Part shown: piece after piece, positions 7,906 to 15,947 of the stretch
How the letters are laid out: each line of letters starts with the position of its first letter
Numbering within the stretch: the first letter of the stretch is position 1
Source of the DNA: Streptomyces sp. NBC_01294
GTDB lineage: Bacteria; Actinomycetota; Actinomycetes; Streptomycetales; Streptomycetaceae
NCBI RefSeq assembly: GCF_035917235.1
Contig: NZ_CP108423.1
Location: 7,283,501-7,347,500 of the forward strand
Direction: 5' to 3'
Length of the DNA stretch: 64,000 nucleotides
The notes under the pieces: generated by a model
Told to the model about the DNA's origin: nothing
What the model saw: only the letters and a program-made list of their open reading frames with translations
Database searches by the model: none
Translations under genes and position numbers: made by a program

Positions 7906-9390
7906 GTGACCTCGTTACACACCAGGAGAGTGCGGAACAGGAGGGTGGGGGTGGCCGTCGCCGCGGCCGGGCTCCTCACCACGCTGCTGACAGCCGGACC
8001 GGCGGCCGCCACCCCCGACCCGGGCGACCTGGCGCCGGGCCAGGGCAACCAGCAGAACGCCGGCCCCGTCGAGGGCAGGGAACTCGCCCCGGGCGACATC
8101 CCCGGCCAGGACGAGATCGTGCACAGCCGCAACATCAAAGTCCTGGCCAACATCCCCAGCAGCGACCCCACGGCGGTCAACTCGGACCTGGCCTTCCAGG
8201 GCCGGTACGCCTACGCGGGCAACTACAACGGCTTCACGATCTACGACATCGCCAACCCGAAGGCACCGAAGACCGTCTCCCACGTGCTGTGCCCCGGTGG
8301 CCAGAACGACATCTCCGTCTACGGTGACCTGCTCTTCCTCTCCACCGACTCCTCGCGCAGCGACGACTCCTGCAGCAGCGTCTCGCAGCCCGCGACGGAG
8401 AAGTCCTCGTGGGAGGGCATCAAGATCTTCGACATCAAGGACAAGAAGAACCCCAAGTACATCAAGTCCGTCGAGACCGCCTGCGGCTCCCACACCCACA
8501 CCCTGGTGCCGGACGGCCGCGACATCTACCTCTACGTCGCCTCGTACTCCCCGAACGAGGCCTTCCCCGACTGCAAGCCGCCGCACGACGGCATCTCCGT
8601 GGTGAAGGTCCCGAAGAAGGCGCCGGCGAACGCCGCGGTCGTCGCCTTCCCGATCCTCTTCCCCGACGGCGGCAACCCGGGCGGGCCCACCAACCCCGGC
8701 GTCTCCAAGACCACCGGCTGCCACGACATCACCGTGCTGCCGTCCAGGAAGCTGGCCGCCGGCGCCTGCATGGGTGACGGCATCCTCTTCGACATCAGCA
8801 GGCCCGAGCAGCCGAGGGTCATCGACCGGGTCCAGGACAACGTGAACTTCGCGTTCTGGCACTCGGCCACCTTCAACGAGCGGGCGGACAAAGTGGTGTT
8901 CACGGACGAACTCGGCGGAGGCGGCGGCGCCACCTGCAACGAGGCCACCGGTCCCTACCGCGGAGCCGACGGGATCTACGACATCACCGGCCGCGGAGAC
9001 CAGCGCAAGCTCGCCTTCCGCAGCTACTTCAAGATCCCGCGCCACCAGGCCGACACCGAGAACTGCGTGGCCCACAACGGCTCGCTGATCCCGGTCGGCG
9101 GCGGCCGCGACATCATGGTGCAGGCCTGGTACCAAGGCGGCGTCTCGGTGTGGGAGTTCACCGATTCCGCCCGGCCCAAGGAGATCGCCTACTTCGAGCG
9201 CGGCCCGCTGTCGACGGACCGGATCGGACTCGGCGGGTCCTGGTCGGCGTACTACTACAACGGCCACATCTACTCGAACGACATCGCCAAGGGCCTCGAC
9301 GTGCTGCGGCTGGACGACTGGCGCACCGAGAGCGCCAAGTGGGTGTGGATGGACCGGCTCAACGTGCAGAGCCAGCCCGACTACCGCTGA
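7906..9390 (+). CDS. Secreted LVIVD-repeat beta-propeller protein
   Basis: Exported protein of 494 residues. The start is placed at GTG 7906 because GGGAGG (7896-7901) lies just before it; the ATG at 7894 would overlap that ribosome site. A basic stretch (RRVRNRR), a hydrophobic core and AAA-T form a Sec signal with cleavage near AAAT. LVIVD-type blades are visible as FTIYDIANPKAPKTVS, IKIFDIKDKKNPKYIKS and ILFDISRPEQPRVID. Several His residues (GSHTHTL, GCHDIT, FWHSATF, CVAHNG) recur at blade positions, a pattern that could mark a metal or catalytic site. Function is unknown. Its last ten bases overlap the convergent TetR gene. Confidence 0.85.
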   Translation: MTSLHTRRVRNRRVGVAVAAAGLLTTLLTAGPAAATPDPGDLAPGQGNQQNAGPVEGRELAPGDIPGQDEIVHSRNIKVLANIPSSDPTAVNSDLAFQGRYAYAGNYNGFTIYDIANPKAPKTVSHVLCPGGQNDISVYGDLLFLSTDSSRSDDSCSSVSQPATEKSSWEGIKIFDIKDKKNPKYIKSVETACGSHTHTLVPDGRDIYLYVASYSPNEAFPDCKPPHDGISVVKVPKKAPANAAVVAFPILFPDGGNPGGPTNPGVSKTTGCHDITVLPSRKLAAGACMGDGILFDISRPEQPRVIDRVQDNVNFAFWHSATFNERADKVVFTDELGGGGGATCNEATGPYRGADGIYDITGRGDQRKLAFRSYFKIPRHQADTENCVAHNGSLIPVGGGRDIMVQAWYQGGVSVWEFTDSARPKEIAYFERGPLSTDRIGLGGSWSAYYYNGHIYSNDIAKGLDVLRLDDWRTESAKWVWMDRLNVQSQPDYR

Positions 9391-10040
9391 TCGCCGGCCC
9401 CTTGGGGTCGCACGGTTGAGGGAAACGTTCCGTCGGGCGGCGGCCCGCCGTCCGGCGGAACACCGAGCTCCCAGTCCAGTCCGTAGCGCTGGAACAGCTC
9501 GGCCCGCAGCCGGGCCCCCGGCATCGGGGCGCCGGGCAGCAGGATCGCCACGACCGCGCCCATCAGCAGCGCCCGCAGCAGCGGATAGTCCGCGTCCACG
9601 TCCGCGGAGCCGTAGCGGGCGACGGTGTCCCGCAGCAGCTCCGCCAGTCGCTGCTGTTCCGGACACTGCACGAAGCCCTCGGCCGTGAGGATGCCCGCCA
9701 TGTGCGTCCGCATCAGCAGCGGGTGGTCCCGGGCCAGCCCGAGGATGGCGTCGATGGCGCGCGCGAGCCGCTCCCGCCCGTCCTCGCTGCGGGGCTCACG
9801 CTCCAGGGCGGCCTGCAGCGTGAGGTGCATCAACCGATGCACCGCGGACTGCAGCAACTGCCGCTTGCCCGGGAAGTAGTACGAGACGAGCCCGCGCGCC
9901 GCACCGGCCCGGTCGGCGATGTCGCCGAGCGTCGTGGCCTCGTAGCCGCGCTCGGCGACGAGCTCGACAGTGGACTGGAGCAGCCGCTCCCGGGAACGTC
10001 TGCGCAATTCTTCATTGACCGATGCGCTGCGCGGGGACAT
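9381..10040 (-). CDS. TetR family transcriptional regulator
   Basis: A 219-residue repressor-type protein. The N-terminal HTH is clear (RERLLQSTVELVAERGYEAT then TLGDIADRAGAARGLVSYYF), followed by a helical ligand-binding domain with no recognisable ligand signature. ATG 10040 follows AGGAG on the minus strand. The promoter holds a perfect 13-base palindrome just downstream of a TATATT -10 box, which points to autoregulation. It reads in the same direction as the frameshifted membrane-protein gene upstream (10181-11147), a plausible target. The stop overlaps the convergent LVIVD gene by ten bases. Confidence 0.9.
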   Translation of the reverse strand: MSPRSASVNEELRRRSRERLLQSTVELVAERGYEATTLGDIADRAGAARGLVSYYFPGKRQLLQSAVHRLMHLTLQAALEREPRSEDGRERLARAIDAILGLARDHPLLMRTHMAGILTAEGFVQCPEQQRLAELLRDTVARYGSADVDADYPLLRALLMGAVVAILLPGAPMPGARLRAELFQRYGLDWELGVPPDGGPPPDGTFPSTVRPQGAGDQR

Positions 10041-10058
10041 GCTTACTCCTGCGTTGAC

Positions 10059-10076
10059 TGGCTCAGAGCCAATATA
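10059..10076 (-). promoter_or_regulatory. TetR operator palindrome and -10 box
   Basis: TGGCTC-A-GAGCCA (10059-10071) is a perfect palindrome. On the minus strand it directly follows TATATT (10071-10076), a good -10 hexamer, so a bound repressor would cover the transcription start of the TetR gene. Confidence 0.65.
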
Positions 10077-10180
10077 CTCAGCGCACGAGGTCGCCTGCTC
10101 TGGGTGACACGGGGGATCGCCCAGAGCAGGTACTCCACGACAGGTCAGCCGCGGCGCAGGCACTCGGCAGTTGCCTCGGG

Positions 10181-11147
10181 TCACGGCCTGGCCTCGGGGC
10201 TGGCGGTCGCAGGCAGGCCGTTCGGCCCGCGGACGGCGTCCAGAACGGCTTGTCCCTGGCTGTCCACGAACTTGGTGAACAGCTGCTGGGAGTAACCGAA
10301 GATGATGGCCCACGCGATGATCTGAGCCGTGGAGTCGAGAGCGCTGAGACCCGGGACGAAGCCGCCGCGCATGAGCAGCAGTCCCAGCGGAGCCGTGAGG
10401 GCCCCGGTCGGCAGCTTCAGGAGCGCCAGTACGACCGGCACGTTGTACGGCAGCGCCGTCCCTCTGATCCTCCTCAGGGTTGCCGCGGATGCGATGCCCG
10501 CGGCCACGACGCCGATGATCTCGATGACGAGGTAGTCGTACGATCGTGTGGTCGCGGAGAGTTTCCCTCCGGAGCAGTCGTCTGGCGTGGCTGACCGTCT
10601 CGGCGAGGAAGGCACGCTCGCTGGGGGTGAGCTCGGCGGAGGTCGCGTCCGCTTCCAGCTCGTCGTGCTCGATCTTGCGCGCAAGCTCTGTCGCGCGGAT
10701 CCGCCGGAGGTCGCCGGCAGCGAAGTGCTCGTCGATGAGCGCCAGCATCTGGGGGAGCAGCGCCTTGATGTCGTCGCCGGAGGCCACCCAGACCATGAGA
10801 TTGAGAGCCGCATCGACGTGCGACTGGGCGACGCCGAGGTGGGCCGCCCGGCGCACGCGCGGGTGCGAGTGGTGTTCCAGCACGGACAGGGCGTGCCGGA
10901 GTTCCTCGTGGGCCTTCGCCGCGTAACCCGGCGCCAGGTCACGCCGCTCCGGGTCGGCCAGCGCCCGTTGGAGCAGGGCGTCCAGGATCGCCTGCAGCTC
11001 GGAGATCCTCGCCCGCAGCCCTTCTTTCTGCTCCCAGGGGCCCATCTCTGCACGAGAAGCACTGAACGGCATCTGGACGCGGAACCACCGTCTCGTTCGG
11101 CTCAGCCATGGATCGTCAACCGGTGGCCCACCCGTCGCGTCCGCCAT
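10181..11147 (-). pseudogene. Membrane protein gene with a frameshift (helical N-terminus, three hydrophobic segments at the C-terminus)
   Basis: Read from ATG 11147 (preceded by GAGGGAGG), one frame gives about 200 residues of soluble helical protein ending in RRETLRDHT. The continuation lies in another frame: SYDYLVIEIIGVVAAG, then two more hydrophobic stretches (VPVVLALLKLPTGALTAPLG and TAQIIAWAIIFGYSQQLF), stopping at 10181. One extra base in ACACGATCGTACG (about 10541-10547) explains the break. Skipping one A joins the halves in frame. It may be a recent mutation, a sequencing error or, less likely, a +1 recoding site. I do not recognise the family. It lies upstream of the TetR gene on the same strand. 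Confidence 0.65.
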
Positions 11148-11346
11148 CAGGCCTCCCTCGCTCGCGTCACGGTTGCACGATGGGGGTCGGTATCAGCGGG
11201 GCAGATCTGCACGGCAGTTCGCCCGGCCGGCTGATCGGGTTCACCGGAGAAACGTTGGGGCGTGTACGCCGCTCGGCCTCAAGGGCGGATGTCCCGTAGG
11301 CACGCTGCGCCCGTGCCCGTGCCCGTGCCGGTGCCGGTTCGCCGGT

Positions 11347-11994
11347 TCAGGCGCGGCGTGGAGCGTCGGATCTGCGTCGGCGGTCGGATCCGGACGTTGC
11401 GAGGGCCACCAGGGCCACCCCCAGGAGCCAGCCGGCCACCACGTCCGACAGCCAGTGCACCCCGAGGTAGACGCGGGTGAAGCCGACCCCGAGGACCGAG
11501 ACCGCGGCCAGGGCCCAGGCGAACGGCGCCCACGCCGGGGCCGGGTGGGGGAGCAGCCACAGGAGCAGCCCGCACACCACCGTCGCCGTCAGGGCGTGGC
11601 CGGAGGGGTAGGCCAAGTACTGGGCCGAGTCCACCGGATCCGACCACACCGGGCGCTCCCGCCCCACCAGTGCCTTCAGTCCCTGCTGCACCGCCGTGGC
11701 GACCACCGTGACCAGCGCCACCCGCAGCGCCCGCTCCCGGTCGCCCCGCCACCACAACAGGACGCAGGCGATGAAGGCCAGCGCCCGCATGGTCCACGGG
11801 TCCCACACCCAGTCGGTGAGCACCTTCATGGCGTGCGTGACCCCGGGGTGGGCGACGGCGTGCGCGTGCAGGTCCCGGGCGACCCGGTCGTCGTAGGACA
11901 GGAGAGGCCGCCACCCCGCCACCACCAGCGCCGTCAGGACCGTCGCGAGCAGCAGACCGAGGATGCCCGCCCAGCGCAGGGGATTGTTCCGCAT
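11347..11994 (-). CDS. PAP2 family phosphatase, integral membrane
   Basis: Membrane lipid phosphatase of 215 residues with about five membrane segments. All three catalytic motifs of the acid-phosphatase/PAP2 superfamily are present: KALVGRERP (Lys107, Arg114-Pro115), PSGH (130-133, with the proton donor His133) and the third motif with Arg174, nucleophile His180 and Asp184 (TRVYLGVHWLSD). The likely substrates are phosphatidic acid, phosphatidylglycerol phosphate or undecaprenyl pyrophosphate, which sequence alone cannot separate. ATG 11994 follows GAGGATC on the minus strand. The gap between it and the frameshifted gene (11148-11346) holds a short GTGCCC repeat near 11308-11336 and no gene. 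Confidence 0.9.
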   Translation of the reverse strand: MRNNPLRWAGILGLLLATVLTALVVAGWRPLLSYDDRVARDLHAHAVAHPGVTHAMKVLTDWVWDPWTMRALAFIACVLLWWRGDRERALRVALVTVVATAVQQGLKALVGRERPVWSDPVDSAQYLAYPSGHALTATVVCGLLLWLLPHPAPAWAPFAWALAAVSVLGVGFTRVYLGVHWLSDVVAGWLLGVALVALATSGSDRRRRSDAPRRA

Positions 11995-12106
11995 GGGGGG
12001 ATCCTCGCACCGCCACCCCGCAGGTCCGCGCCGCAGGTCCGTGCCCCGGTGCGCGTCGGCCGCGCCCGGACCGGTCGTGTCCGGACCGGCCGCGCCCGGA
12101 TCCGGC

Positions 12107-13048
12107 CTAGGCCGCCAGGGCGCTCAGTCCCGGTACGAAGGCCACCAGCAGCGGAACCGCCGGGACCAGCGCGGCCAGCGCCGTCAGCCGCAGCCGGCGG
12201 CCTGGCGACAGGCGGGGCGCGGCCGACAGCAGCCTGCGCACCCGCTGCGGGACGTGCGCGTGCTCGGTCGAGGACGTCCCGAACACCCCGCGGTCCTCGT
12301 TGAGTCCGACCAGCGCCAGCGCGATCGTCAGGCGGCCGTAGCGCCGCGAGGCCACGTCGTCCGCGGCCAGTTCCACCAGCCGGTGCATCTCTGCCTCGAA
12401 GGCCGCGAAGACCGGCACCTGCGGGAACCCCCGGGACAGCGCCCGCGAGCAGTGCAGCAGCCAGTCGTGCCGGGCCGCCGCGTGCCCCTGCTCGTGTGCC
12501 AGCACGGCGTCCAGCTGGCTGCCCTTCAGCCGGCCCAGCGCCGCCGTCGTGACGACCAGCTGCGGAGCCGCCCCCGGCAGCCACCAGGCGTCCGGCCGCG
12601 GACCCTCCAGTACGACGAGCCGCGCGCCCGCGGGGTCCTCCCCGGGCAGCAGCGGGGCCCGCACCAGCAGTTCGCTGCCCTGCGCCCGCCGCCGGGCGCG
12701 CGCCCGCAGCACCTCCCCGGTCAGCATCGCCCCGGTCCACAGCGCGCCGCCCGCCAGCAGCAGCGCGGTGCCGGCGGCCCAGGGACCGCCGGACGCGCCC
12801 AGCGCGTAGGCGTCGATCACCCCGTGCGGGGCGGCGGCGAAGAGCCGGCCCCGGACCGCCTGCCAGGCGGCGGCCGCGCTCAGCAGCATGGACAGCCCGA
12901 AGCACAGGAGCACCGCGGCGACCACGCACTGCCACACCCACAGGGCCACGACGGGTTCGCGCTCGGGCCATCGGGCCCGGGCCAGCAGACGGGGTGCGAG
13001 CACCGCGGTCAGGGCGCCGAGCAACAGGAGTGCGGCGGGGACCATCAT
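12107..13048 (-). CDS. M56 family (BlaR1-type) membrane metallopeptidase
   Basis: Zinc peptidase of 313 residues anchored by N-terminal hydrophobic segments (residues 3-25, 36-60, 90-112) and a C-terminal one. The zinc motif HEQGH is at 185-189, followed by a second Glu region (RLVELAADDVASRR) that supplies the third ligand. There is no extracytoplasmic penicillin-sensor domain as in BlaR1/MecR1, and no BlaI repressor gene is adjacent, unlike most members. A DUF5134 membrane protein gene precedes it on the same strand 80 bases upstream; the pair probably works together. Two adjacent ATG codons (13048, 13045) could start it. Confidence 0.87.
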   Translation of the reverse strand: MMVPAALLLLGALTAVLAPRLLARARWPEREPVVALWVWQCVVAAVLLCFGLSMLLSAAAAWQAVRGRLFAAAPHGVIDAYALGASGGPWAAGTALLLAGGALWTGAMLTGEVLRARARRRAQGSELLVRAPLLPGEDPAGARLVVLEGPRPDAWWLPGAAPQLVVTTAALGRLKGSQLDAVLAHEQGHAAARHDWLLHCSRALSRGFPQVPVFAAFEAEMHRLVELAADDVASRRYGRLTIALALVGLNEDRGVFGTSSTEHAHVPQRVRRLLSAAPRLSPGRRLRLTALAALVPAVPLLVAFVPGLSALAA

Positions 13049-13128
13049 GCCGCCAGCCTATGAGCGCGGGACTACCTGCGGGTACGACCTCGGGGCATTG
13101 GTGACGCAGGACACGTCCGCGAGTTCCG

Positions 13129-13662
13129 TCACATCGTGAGCAGCATGGCCAACATCCCCATTCCCATGGCCAGTCGGCAGGCGCGGATGAACTCCACCGG
13201 CCCGCCCCGGCCGACGGCCGCCGGCTGCGCGGCCGGTCCGCCCGCGGCGATCAGCCGGGACCCGCCGAGCACCACGTACCCGGCGTAGTAGAGGAGGAGC
13301 GCCCCGGTGAGCAGCGGCAGCCCCGCCCCCTGACCGTGCTGCCCGGACCCCGCCGACAGGGTCATGTAGACCATCGTCAGGGAGCCCACCAGGTGGTGCA
13401 CGTGGTGCGTCCCGCCCCGCAGCAGCCACAGGGCGTGCAGGGCCGCGCCGCAGAAGACCACCGCCAGTACGGGAACCCGCCACCCGTCGCCGCGCCCGAG
13501 GGGCACGGCCATCAGCGCCATGCCGAACCCCATCACCGCCTCCCCGGCGGCGGCGCCCGATCCGCGCACCCGCCGCAGGCAGTACGCACCGCTGACCGCG
13601 CACAGCAGCACGAGCAGCCAGGCGGAGACGGAGGCGGAAAGGGACGTGGCGGAACCGTGCAC
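13129..13662 (-). CDS. DUF5134 membrane protein
   Basis: Integral membrane protein of 177 residues with about five hydrophobic helices. A central GGTHHVHHLVGSLTMVYM segment puts four His residues at a membrane edge, resembling the metal-binding helices of copper-handling membrane proteins; this is suggestive only. GTG 13662 is preceded on the minus strand by GGGAGG. It is followed by the M56 peptidase gene, and this DUF5134-M56 order recurs in Streptomyces from what I know of the family. It is divergent from the GNAT gene. Confidence 0.8.
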   Translation of the reverse strand: MHGSATSLSASVSAWLLVLLCAVSGAYCLRRVRGSGAAAGEAVMGFGMALMAVPLGRGDGWRVPVLAVVFCGAALHALWLLRGGTHHVHHLVGSLTMVYMTLSAGSGQHGQGAGLPLLTGALLLYYAGYVVLGGSRLIAAGGPAAQPAAVGRGGPVEFIRACRLAMGMGMLAMLLTM

Positions 13663-13793
13663 GGCGGAACCTCCCGGTTCGTCGGCGTCACGAGGAGGGA
13701 TGCCCCTCTCACACGGCGCTCACGCGGCCCCGGGATACGCTCTCCCTGCCGCACCAGGCATGCCGCATGCCGCCGCACCGAACGGAGTGTCCG

Positions 13794-14333
13794 ATGTCGA
13801 CCGCCCAGCACGCCGCCCTGAGTTTCCGCAGCGCCGTGGAGGCGGACGTACCGGAACTGGTGGCGCTCGTCGAGTCCGCCTACCGCGGAGAGGTCAGCCG
13901 GGCCGGCTGGACCACCGAGGCCGACGTCCTGGACGGGCAGCGCACGGACCCCGAGGGGGTCCGCGCGGTCATCGACGGCCCGGACGGCGTCCTGCTCGTC
14001 GTCGAGCGCGCGGGCGAACTCGTCGCCTGCTGCCAGCTCGAACACCGGGGGAACCACGCCTACTTCGGCATGTTCGCGGTCCGGCCCGGACTCCAGGGCG
14101 CCGGCCTCGGCAAGGAGATCCTGGCCGAGGCCGAGCGCAGGGCCCGCGAGACGTGGGCCGCCCGGGAGATGAGGATGACGGTGGTGAACGTACGGGAGGA
14201 GCTCATCGCCTACTACGTGCGCCGCGGATACCGGCGCACCGGCGAACTGAGCCCCTTCCCCTACGGCGACGAGCGCTTCGGCGTCCCGCTCCGCGACGAC
14301 CTGGCCTTCGAGCTGCTCGTCAAGACGCTCTGA
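13794..14333 (+). CDS. GNAT family N-acetyltransferase
   Basis: Acetyl-CoA-dependent acyltransferase of 179 residues. Motif A is visible as MFAVRPGLQGAGLGKEIL (the Q/R-x-x-G-x-G/A acetyl-CoA loop), and the C-terminal AYYVRRGYRRTGEL is motif B. The substrate is unknown. ATG 13794 is chosen over ATG 13767 because GGAG lies seven bases before it and MSTAQHAALSFRSAV is where the fold starts. It is convergent with the GDPD-like gene, 13 bases away. Confidence 0.88.
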   Translation: MSTAQHAALSFRSAVEADVPELVALVESAYRGEVSRAGWTTEADVLDGQRTDPEGVRAVIDGPDGVLLVVERAGELVACCQLEHRGNHAYFGMFAVRPGLQGAGLGKEILAEAERRARETWAAREMRMTVVNVREELIAYYVRRGYRRTGELSPFPYGDERFGVPLRDDLAFELLVKTL

Positions 14334-14346
14334 GGCCGCGGACCCG

Positions 14347-15039
14347 TCAGGCGGTGAAGCGGCCGGTGCTGCGGACCTCCGGGTAGTCCGTGGTCGCGCC
14401 GTCCAGCCCGAGCGCCCGCGCGAGCCGCAACTGGTCCAGGGTGTCGACCGCGCGGCCGGTCACCCGCAGGCCCGCCGCGTGCGCCGCCTCCACGGTCTCC
14501 AGGGTGAGCAGGCGGATGTCCACGGCGAGGGTTCCCGCACCGGCGGCCAGGGCCCGGTCCACGACGCCCTCGGCGTCGTCGGCGAGGGGCGACGCGTACA
14601 GGACGGTCCGCACGCCCGGCACCAGCCGGGCCGCCTCGGCGAGCACCGCCTCGTGGGCGGAGGCCACCTCCACCCGGGCGGTCAGGTCGCGGCGCAGGAT
14701 CAGCTCCGCGAGCACCGTGGCGGCGGCCCGGTCGGCGACGGCCGCCTGGAGCGGCGACCGGACGGCGTCCAGGACCTCCTCGAAGACCGGCACGCGCTCG
14801 CCCTGACCGGCGTCCAGTTCGCGCAGTTCGGCCAGGGTCAGATCGGCGACGGCCCCCGAACCGTCGGTGGTCCGGTCCACCTCGGGGTCGTGCACGGCGA
14901 CGAGGACGCCGTCCTTGCTCAGCCGGAGGTCCAGGGCGATGGCGTCCATGCCGGAACGTTCCGCTCGAAGATACGACCGCAGGGTGTTCTCCGGTTCGAC
15001 ACCCATGACCCCGCGGTGACCGATGGTGAGGAAAGTCAA
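14347..15039 (-). CDS. Glycerophosphodiester phosphodiesterase homologue with lost metal ligands
   Basis: A TIM-barrel protein of 230 residues. GHRG (7-10), EPENTL (15-20), SKDGVLVAVHD (41-51) and the C-terminal LDGATTDYPE give a clear GDPD family match, with His8 and His50 kept. However, the family block I-E-L-D reads IALD (34-37), so the first metal-binding Glu is Ala35. The later E-I-K block reads AVA (100-102), losing another metal-binding Glu. It may therefore be inactive, use another metal arrangement, or have become a binding protein. A TTG codon at 15039 starts it, after GCGAGAG; MTFLTIGHRG is the normal N-terminus. The reading frame is intact. Confidence 0.8.
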   Translation of the reverse strand: MTFLTIGHRGVMGVEPENTLRSYLRAERSGMDAIALDLRLSKDGVLVAVHDPEVDRTTDGSGAVADLTLAELRELDAGQGERVPVFEEVLDAVRSPLQAAVADRAAATVLAELILRRDLTARVEVASAHEAVLAEAARLVPGVRTVLYASPLADDAEGVVDRALAAGAGTLAVDIRLLTLETVEAAHAAGLRVTGRAVDTLDQLRLARALGLDGATTDYPEVRSTGRFTA

Positions 15040-15229
15040 GGTTCTCTCGCTTCCGTCGACGGCGGCTCCCCGCGCGGTCGCGGTGTCCCGACCGGCCGCG
15101 CGCGATGAGGACGCATGCTAGTGCGCCGGGGGTGCGAAGGGACCGTCCGTGCAGCGCCCTGGCGGGGCGCTCCGGCCGCTTCACGCCGGGGTTGTGCGCC
15201 CCGCGGCGGCCGGTGCCGGGCCTGCCGCA

Positions 15230-15898
15230 TCACCCGGGCGTGGGCGAGTCCCCGTCGGCTTGACGGGGCCCGCTCCCGCGCTCCGATCCCGGGTCGGACT
15301 CGGCGGCCGGTGCGACCGGCGGGGCCCCTTCGAGCCCCTCCAGATCGCCGAGCAGGGCTTCTCCCAGCTCCAGTTCGGCCAGGTGCTGCCGCTCGCTCCA
15401 GCGCAGCGCGAGCGCCGGGAAGGCCCATTCCGGTACGCCGCCCGCGTGCTCCATGGCCTCCCGTACGGCGGCCAGTTCGCCCCGGGTGCGCTCCAGGTGC
15501 TCGCCGACCATCGCGCGCAGCCGCTCGGGCTCGGCCAGGTGGCCGAGCCAGATCCGCAGCAGCAGGCCGTGCTTGAGCACCGGGGGCCCGGCCTCCGCGG
15601 TGTCGGCGGCCCAGCCGGAGAGGGCCTCGCGGCCCGCGCCGGTGATGGCGTAGCGCCGCTTGGCCCGCGCCTCCTCGGGGCCCGAGCGCGCGGAGGCCGC
15701 GTATCCGAGTTCCTCCAGGCGGCGCAGCTCGGCGTAGATCTGGCTGATGGCCGGCGACCAGTAGAAGAAGCGCAGCGAGGAGTCCGCCCACTTCTTCAGC
15801 TCGTAGCCGGTCCGCTCGCCGGGGAAGGAGAGCAGGCCGAGAACGGCCCACGCGGTCGGCGGAAGCTCTTGCTTCTTCGTCTCATGACTACTAGTCAT
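15230..15898 (-). CDS. PadR family transcriptional regulator
   Basis: Winged-helix repressor of 222 residues with a C-terminal dimerisation helix domain. LPPTAWAVLGLLSFPGERTGYELKKWAD is the first wing and YWSPAISQIYAELRRLEELGY the recognition region. The start is placed at ATG 15898 (MTSSHETKKQ). It has no Shine-Dalgarno sequence, and a 15-base perfect palindrome covers the start codon, which suggests a leaderless, self-repressed transcript. The LLM monooxygenase gene is divergent only 49 bases away and is the most likely target. The C-terminal 30 residues are Pro/Ser/Gly-rich. Confidence 0.9.
   Translation of the reverse strand: MTSSHETKKQELPPTAWAVLGLLSFPGERTGYELKKWADSSLRFFYWSPAISQIYAELRRLEELGYAASARSGPEEARAKRRYAITGAGREALSGWAADTAEAGPPVLKHGLLLRIWLGHLAEPERLRAMVGEHLERTRGELAAVREAMEHAGGVPEWAFPALALRWSERQHLAELELGEALLGDLEGLEGAPPVAPAAESDPGSERGSGPRQADGDSPTPG
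15884..15898 (-). promoter_or_regulatory. PadR operator palindrome over the start codon
   Basis: ATGACTA-C-TAGTCAT is a perfect 7+1+7 palindrome, and its first ATG on the minus strand is the PadR start codon. It lies within the 49-base divergent gap region shared with the LLM gene. Confidence 0.65.
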
Positions 15899-15947
15899 AT
15901 TACGAATTGAAGTAAGACCGGGCACGCGACGCAACCCTGGAGGCACC

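Noticed and set aside
8156..9666. Minus-strand ORF over the LVIVD-repeat gene
   Set aside because: Val/Gly/Asp-rich shadow; the plus strand has a signal peptide and clear LVIVD blades.
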